From positions 1 to 64,000 of the forward strand of contig CAWIUF010000056.1 of the NCBI GenBank assembly GCA_963839095.1: a stretch of 64,000 nt of DNA, read 5' to 3'. The first letter of the stretch is position 1. Every line of letters starts with the position of its first letter. The DNA comes from Palsa-504 sp963839095 (GTDB taxonomy: Bacteria; Actinomycetota; Actinomycetes; Streptosporangiales; Streptosporangiaceae). The notes beneath the pieces are model-generated. The model saw only the letters and a list, made by a program, of their open reading frames with translations, was not told the origin of the DNA and did not search any database. Shown here piece after piece: positions 59,817 through 64,000 of this stretch. The translations under genes and the position numbers were made by a program.

Positions 59817-60644
59817 TCAGTTCGCACTGCTGCGGACGGCGGCCGTGTCCGCGTAGAGCTGGGCGCTGACCAGGCGACCGCTGGCGACCGCGAAGAGCCA
59901 GACGTTCTGGAACACCACCGTCTTGCCGGTCGCCTTGAGGACGGCCGTGTTGGTGAGCTGCGCGACGAGGTAGTCATCGGACTCGATGACCTGGTTGACA
60001 TGGACGTCGAACGACTCCCATACCACCGCGCCGCCGGGGGTTCCCGCGAAGAACTTGGCGAACGCCTCGGGGCCGGTGAACTCCCCGCCGTAAGGCAGCG
60101 TGGCAGGGATCTTGAGGACGAAGTCCTGGCGCAGCATCGGCAGGATGGGGCTGCTGTCACGGTGCCCGAGCAGCTCGGTGATGGCGTAGGCCATCTCGGC
60201 CCTGGTGTAAGTCTCCCGGCTGCCGGGGGCCTTCGCGGCAGCGTCGAGCGCCTCGGCGGCCGCCACGTCGGTGCCGGTCACCCCGTCGGCGAAGGAGAAG
60301 TTCGCTGGCGGCGTCACGGTCATCATGACGAAGACATCGGCCGGCCGGACTCCCGGGCCCTCTTCGAGCAGCCGGACCAGGGTCGTGTAGAAGCGGCGCT
60401 TCGCCCGCTCGCCGCGGTCCAGGCCGTCGGTGATCGTGAACACGATCCAGTCGTCGGACCGCGGGCCGCCCCGGAAGTTGCGGTTGAACACCATTTCACC
60501 CGGTTCATGCTGGTGGATGAGCTGGAACTCGTCCTCCGGTTTCATGTGGAGCTCCGCGACCAGCGCGTCGTGCACTGCCCGCGAGACGGCTTCGAGGTAC
60601 TCGCCAGGCTTGCCGCGGGCCAGTGAGATGTTGACGAAGGGCAT
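59817..60644 (-). CDS. Fusion of a 4-oxalocrotonate-tautomerase-like domain and a SnoaL-like domain
   Basis: This 275-residue protein starts MPFVNISLARGKPGEYLEAV. The start at 60644 is chosen because it exposes the catalytic Pro at position 2 typical of tautomerases. Residues 1-135 match the tautomerase/MIF group (FQLIHQHEPGEMVFNRNFRG, RFYTTLVRLLEEGPGVRPAD, VFVMMTVTPPANFSF). Residues about 150-270 form a SnoaL/NTF2-like cone (LRQDFVLKIPATLPYGGEFT, GPEAFAKFFAG, ESDDYLVAQLTNTAVLKATG). It is divergent from a TetR gene. The combination suggests small-molecule isomerisation; the substrate is unknown. Confidence 0.85.
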   Translation of the reverse strand: MPFVNISLARGKPGEYLEAVSRAVHDALVAELHMKPEDEFQLIHQHEPGEMVFNRNFRGGPRSDDWIVFTITDGLDRGERAKRRFYTTLVRLLEEGPGVRPADVFVMMTVTPPANFSFADGVTGTDVAAAEALDAAAKAPGSRETYTRAEMAYAITELLGHRDSSPILPMLRQDFVLKIPATLPYGGEFTGPEAFAKFFAGTPGGAVVWESFDVHVNQVIESDDYLVAQLTNTAVLKATGKTVVFQNVWLFAVASGRLVSAQLYADTAAVRSSAN

Positions 60645-60670
60645 GAGGAGGCCTTTCCAGCGTTCGATAA

Positions 60671-60690
60671 TATGTAGGTCATCATACATA
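60671..60690. promoter_or_regulatory. Probable TetR operator between tautomerase and TetR genes
   Basis: TATGTA (60671-60676) and TACATA (60685-60690) form an inverted repeat with an 8-base spacer in an AT-rich stretch between the two divergent genes. Confidence 0.65.
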
Positions 60691-60719
60691 GTATCGTTGA
60701 GCAAAGGGAGGTGCGCAGA

Positions 60720-61376
60720 GTGGGACAGCGATCAGATGCCAGGCAGAAGATGGTGCGGGCGGCCAAGCAGCTCATCCGGGAGCGCGGCTACGGCGCCACC
60801 GCCTTCTCCGATGTGCTCACGCTCAGCGGCGCACCGCGCGGCTCGGTGTACTTCCACTTCCCGGGCGGCAAGGCGCAGCTGGGGATGGAAGCGGCCGAGG
60901 CGCACGCCCACGAGCAGGTCGAGATCATCGACCGCGCCGCCGGGGAAGCCAACTCCGCGGCCCAGCTCATCGAGCGGTACGTCGATCTCGGCCGTGAGGG
61001 CATGGTGGCCGGCAACTACGGCCGGGGCTGCGGCGTTGCGCCCCTGGTAACCGAAGGGGCGGCGCAGGAGTCGGCCGAGCTGAGCGAAACCAGCCGCCGC
61101 GCATTCTCCGAGATGACCGACCGGCTGGTATTCCACTTTGCCGCGTTCGGCGTGGACCAGGCCGCGGCGCGCGTGCTTGCTGATGCCGTGATCGCCGGCG
61201 TGGAAGGCGCCATGATCACCTCCCGCGCGCTCCGCAGCCCGGCCCCGTACGACTCGGTGCGCGCCGTCCTGGTGAGCTACGCCGCGATGTTACGGAAGCG
61301 ACGGATGGGACGACTCGCTGCGGAAATGTCAGTGGGGCGAGGCACTATAGGAACATGGCACCGAACTCGCCCGTGA
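60720..61376 (+). CDS. TetR family regulator
   Basis: This 218-residue protein has a TetR helix-turn-helix (IRERGYGATAFSDVLTLSGA, PRGSVYFHFPGGKAQLGMEA) and a C-terminal domain of the LmrA/YxaF-like type (AAQESAELSETSRRAFSEMT). GTG 60720 is used because GGGAGG lies 8 bases upstream; GTG 60711 is an alternative. It is divergent from the tautomerase-SnoaL gene, its likely target. Its 3' end overlaps the start of the Lhr-type helicase by 22 bases. Confidence 0.9.
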   Translation: MGQRSDARQKMVRAAKQLIRERGYGATAFSDVLTLSGAPRGSVYFHFPGGKAQLGMEAAEAHAHEQVEIIDRAAGEANSAAQLIERYVDLGREGMVAGNYGRGCGVAPLVTEGAAQESAELSETSRRAFSEMTDRLVFHFAAFGVDQAAARVLADAVIAGVEGAMITSRALRSPAPYDSVRAVLVSYAAMLRKRRMGRLAAEMSVGRGTIGTWHRTRP

Positions 61377-64000
61377 CCAGGGACACCGCCGCGCCGGACG
61401 GGGCGCTGGACGGATTCTCCCCGGCCACCCGGGCGTGGTTCGACGGGGCGTTCGCCGAGCCGACGCCGGCTCAGGCCGGGGCGTGGCGGGCGATCGGCAA
61501 GGGCGAGGACACGCTGGTGGTCGCGCCGACCGGTTCGGGCAAGACGCTGGCCGCCTTCTTGTGGGCGATCGACAAGCTGGCGGCGCTGCCGCCGCCGGCC
61601 GACCCGAAGCGGCGCACCCGGGTGCTCTACGTCTCCCCGCTCAAGGCGCTGGCGGTGGACATCGAGCGGAACCTGCGCGCGCCGCTGACCGGGATCGGGC
61701 ACGCCGCGCACCGGCTGGGCCTGGACGCGCCGGACATCCGGGTGGCGGTGCGCACCGGCGACACCGCGGCCGAGGAGCGCCGGAAGCTGGCGGCCAAGCC
61801 GCCGGACATCCTCATCACCACTCCCGAGTCGCTCTTCCTGCTGCTCACCTCGCAGGCCAGGGAGACCCTGCGCGGGGTGGAGACGGTCATCCTCGACGAG
61901 GTGCACGCGGTGGCGGGCAACAAGCGCGGCGCCCACCTGGCCCTGTCCCTGGAGCGCCTCGACGCGCTGCGCGGGGAGGCGTCCCCCGCGACCGGCGAGG
62001 TCCCGGGGGGGTCTCCCCGCGGGCCAGCCGGGGGGGTTTCGGGGGGGTCTCCCCCCGGGCCAGCACAGCGGGTGGGGCTGTCGGCGACCGTGCGGCCGGT
62101 CGAGGAGGTGGCGACGTTCCTCGGCGGTACCCGCGCGGTCACCGTCGTGCAGCCGCCCAGCCCCAAGCGGATCGAGCTGCAGGTCGTCGTGCCGGTCGAG
62201 GACATGACCGAGCTGGACACGATGCCGGGACGCGACGCGGGCGAGGGGGACGACGGGGCCCCCGCGCCGCGGCGGTCCATCTGGCCGCACGTCGAGGAGC
62301 GGGTGCTCGACCTGATCGAGCAGCACAAGTCCACGATCGTGTTCGCGAACTCGCGGCGGCTGGCCGAGCGGCTGTGCGGACGCCTGAACGAGCTCGCCGC
62401 CGAGCGGGCCGAGGAGGCGCGGGAGGCGGACCTCGGACAGCTGTGGGAGACGCCGGGGGACGACGGCCCACTGGATACCCAGGCCAGCCTGGCCCAGGAC
62501 GGCAGGGCACCGGGCAAGAACAAGAAGGTGCCGGCTGAGCTGATGGCGCAGGCCGGCGTGGGCCAGGGGGCGCCGGCCGAGGTCGCGCGGGCGCATCACG
62601 GCTCGGTGTCGCGGCAGGAGCGGGCCGAGATCGAGGAGGCGCTCAAGGCCGGGCGGCTGCCTGCCGTGGTGGCCACCTCCAGCCTGGAACTCGGCATCGA
62701 CATGGGCGCGGTGGACCTGGTGATCCAGGTCGAGGCGCCGCCTTCGGTGGCCAGCGGGCTGCAGCGGGTCGGCCGGGCCGGGCACAACGTCGGCGATGTC
62801 TCCCGCGGCATCATCTTCCCCAAGTACCAGGGCGACCTGGTCCAGTCGGCCGTGGTGGCCGGGCGGATGCGGGCGGGCGAGATCGAGCAGCTGAAGATCC
62901 CGCACAACCCGCTGGACGTGCTGGCCCAGCAGATCGTCGCGATGACGGCGGTCGACGACTGGCGGGTGGACGACCTCGAGCAGATGGTCCGCCGGGCGGC
63001 GCCGTTCAGCGGGCTGACCAGGCCGATCCTCGAGGCCGTGCTGGACATGCTGGCCGGGCGCTATCCGAGCGAGGAGTTCGCCGGGCTGCGGCCGCGCCTG
63101 GTCTGGGACCGGGTGGCGGGCACCATCCGGGCCCGGCCGGGAGCGCAGCGGCTGGCCGTCACCAGCGGCGGGACGATTCCCGACCGCGGCCTGTTCGGCG
63201 TGTTCCTGGCCTCGGACAACAGCAAGCAGCCGCGCCGGGTCGGCGAGCTCGACGAGGAGATGGTGTACGAGTCGCGGGTCGGCGACGTATTCGTGCTCGG
63301 CGCCAGCTCGTGGCGGATCGAGGACATCACGCCGGACCGGGTGCTGGTCACCCCCGCCCCCGGGCAGGCGGGCAAGCTGCCGTTCTGGCACGGCGACACG
63401 CCGGGGCGCCCGGCCGAGCTCGGCCGGGCCATCGGGGCGGCCTGCCGCGAGCTGGCGGCGGCCGGGGAGCCGGAGGCGACGCGGCGGCTCGAGGAGGCCG
63501 GCCTGGACGAGCTGGCGGCGCGGAACCTGATCAGGTACCTCGCCGACCAGCGCGCGGCGACCGGCTACGTGCCCGATGACCGGACCCTGGTGGTGGAGCG
63601 CTTCCGCGACGAGCTCGGCGACTGGCGGGTGGTGCTGCACAGCCCGTACGGTGACCGGGTGCACGCGCCGTGGGCGCTGGCCATCGCGGCCCGGCTGCGC
63701 GAGCGCTACGGCGGCATGGACGTGCAGGCCCTGCACACCGACGACGGGATCATCATCCGGGTGCCCGACTCGGACGAGCCGCCGCCGACCGGGATCGCCC
63801 TGGTCGACCCGGACGACATCGGCGACCTGGTGACGCAGGAGGTCGGCGCCAGCGCGCTGTTCGCGTCCCGGTTCCGCGAGTGCGCCAGCCGGGCCCTGCT
63901 GCTGCCGCGCCGCCAGCCGGGCCGCCGCACGCCGCTGTGGCAGCAGCGGCAGCGGTCGGCGCAGCTGCTCGAGGTGGCGAGCCAGTACCCGGCGTTCCCG
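61355..64000 (+). CDS. lhr: Lhr-type ATP-dependent helicase (partial, runs off the window)
   Basis: An open frame of 882 codons starts MAPNSPVTRD at ATG 61355 and continues past the window end. Superfamily 2 motifs: Walker A APTGSGKTLAAFLWA, LYVSPLKALAVDIERNL, LITTPESLFLLL, DEVH box VILDEVHAVAGNKRG, VGLSATVRPVEE, VVATSSLELGIDMGAVDLVI, and motif VI GLQRVGRAGHNVGD. The Lhr-specific winged-helix and beta-barrel core follows (WRIEDITPDRVLVTPAPGQA). Lhr acts in DNA repair. An unusual Gly/Pro-rich insert (about 61,980-62,065) lies between the DEVH and SAT motifs. TATAGG 10 bases upstream may give a near-leaderless transcript. Confidence 0.93.
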   Translation, partial: MAPNSPVTRDTAAPDGALDGFSPATRAWFDGAFAEPTPAQAGAWRAIGKGEDTLVVAPTGSGKTLAAFLWAIDKLAALPPPADPKRRTRVLYVSPLKALAVDIERNLRAPLTGIGHAAHRLGLDAPDIRVAVRTGDTAAEERRKLAAKPPDILITTPESLFLLLTSQARETLRGVETVILDEVHAVAGNKRGAHLALSLERLDALRGEASPATGEVPGGSPRGPAGGVSGGSPPGPAQRVGLSATVRPVEEVATFLGGTRAVTVVQPPSPKRIELQVVVPVEDMTELDTMPGRDAGEGDDGAPAPRRSIWPHVEERVLDLIEQHKSTIVFANSRRLAERLCGRLNELAAERAEEAREADLGQLWETPGDDGPLDTQASLAQDGRAPGKNKKVPAELMAQAGVGQGAPAEVARAHHGSVSRQERAEIEEALKAGRLPAVVATSSLELGIDMGAVDLVIQVEAPPSVASGLQRVGRAGHNVGDVSRGIIFPKYQGDLVQSAVVAGRMRAGEIEQLKIPHNPLDVLAQQIVAMTAVDDWRVDDLEQMVRRAAPFSGLTRPILEAVLDMLAGRYPSEEFAGLRPRLVWDRVAGTIRARPGAQRLAVTSGGTIPDRGLFGVFLASDNSKQPRRVGELDEEMVYESRVGDVFVLGASSWRIEDITPDRVLVTPAPGQAGKLPFWHGDTPGRPAELGRAIGAACRELAAAGEPEATRRLEEAGLDELAARNLIRYLADQRAATGYVPDDRTLVVERFRDELGDWRVVLHSPYGDRVHAPWALAIAARLRERYGGMDVQALHTDDGIIIRVPDSDEPPPTGIALVDPDDIGDLVTQEVGASALFASRFRECASRALLLPRRQPGRRTPLWQQRQRSAQLLEVASQYPAFP

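Noticed and set aside
61277..63736. 819-codon minus-strand frame opposite the Lhr-type helicase
   Set aside because: The plus strand carries all helicase motifs in a single open frame; the minus frame has none.

Overview
The window is about 73% GC and contains gene families typical of Actinomycetota: recA, recX and DUF3046 adjacent to each other, RNase Y, MiaB and MiaA, ECF sigma/anti-sigma pairs, roadblock/LC7 proteins, an F420-type PPOX oxidoreductase and a septum-formation-domain protein. Frequent GTG starts, stop/start overlaps and Ala/Pro-rich linkers fit a large-genome actinomycete. I would guess a Streptosporangiales-like soil organism, but the genus cannot be fixed from sequence alone. 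No rRNA, tRNA, CRISPR array, transposase or phage gene was seen.

Layout. 0.06-3.7 kb: two tandem copies of an ECF sigma factor plus a membrane-anchored partner, both partners broken by frameshifts. 3.7-9.0 kb: XRE regulator divergent from a short-chain dehydrogenase, then a HelD-type ATPase coupled to a patatin-like lipase. 9.4-15.3 kb: malate synthase followed by glycolate dehydrogenase glcDEF, a complete glycolate-to-malate route. 15.2-17.6 kb: three roadblock/LC7 proteins and a DUF4388 protein around a divergent promoter. 17.7-23.5 kb: secreted protein, anti-sigma factor and sigma factor, a copper amine oxidase divergent from a PLP decarboxylase, and a 59-residue His/Glu-rich protein. 23.5-30 kb: a giant membrane-anchored propeller-like protein, an XRE/ClpP-like pair, a TetR with a double operator and an anti-sigma-type ATPase. 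30.4-33.3 kb: an APC permease, miaA and a 56-residue gene.

33.3-45.6 kb is an accessory block between miaA and miaB. It holds a glycosidase/TetR divergon, a TetR-SRPBCC-epoxide hydrolase set, a two-component system, an MMPL exporter, an iminopeptidase-like hydrolase and a DUF234-type ATPase. Several of these genes carry frameshifts. 45.6-54.2 kb is conserved housekeeping: miaB, an S9 peptidase, rny, recX, recA with a LexA-box candidate, a PPOX oxidoreductase and DUF3046. 54.4-64 kb holds a septum-formation protein, an amino-sugar cluster (DeoR regulator, SIS protein, nagA), a lipoprotein, a tautomerase/SnoaL-like fusion with its divergent TetR, and the first 882 codons of an Lhr-type helicase that leaves the window.

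Many coding regions (at least eleven genes) change frame once or more. Several shifts lie in short homopolymers (for example an A-run near 21,729 and a G-run near 1,637). I read most as probable base-calling indels rather than true decay, so those genes are listed over their full span with the shifts noted.
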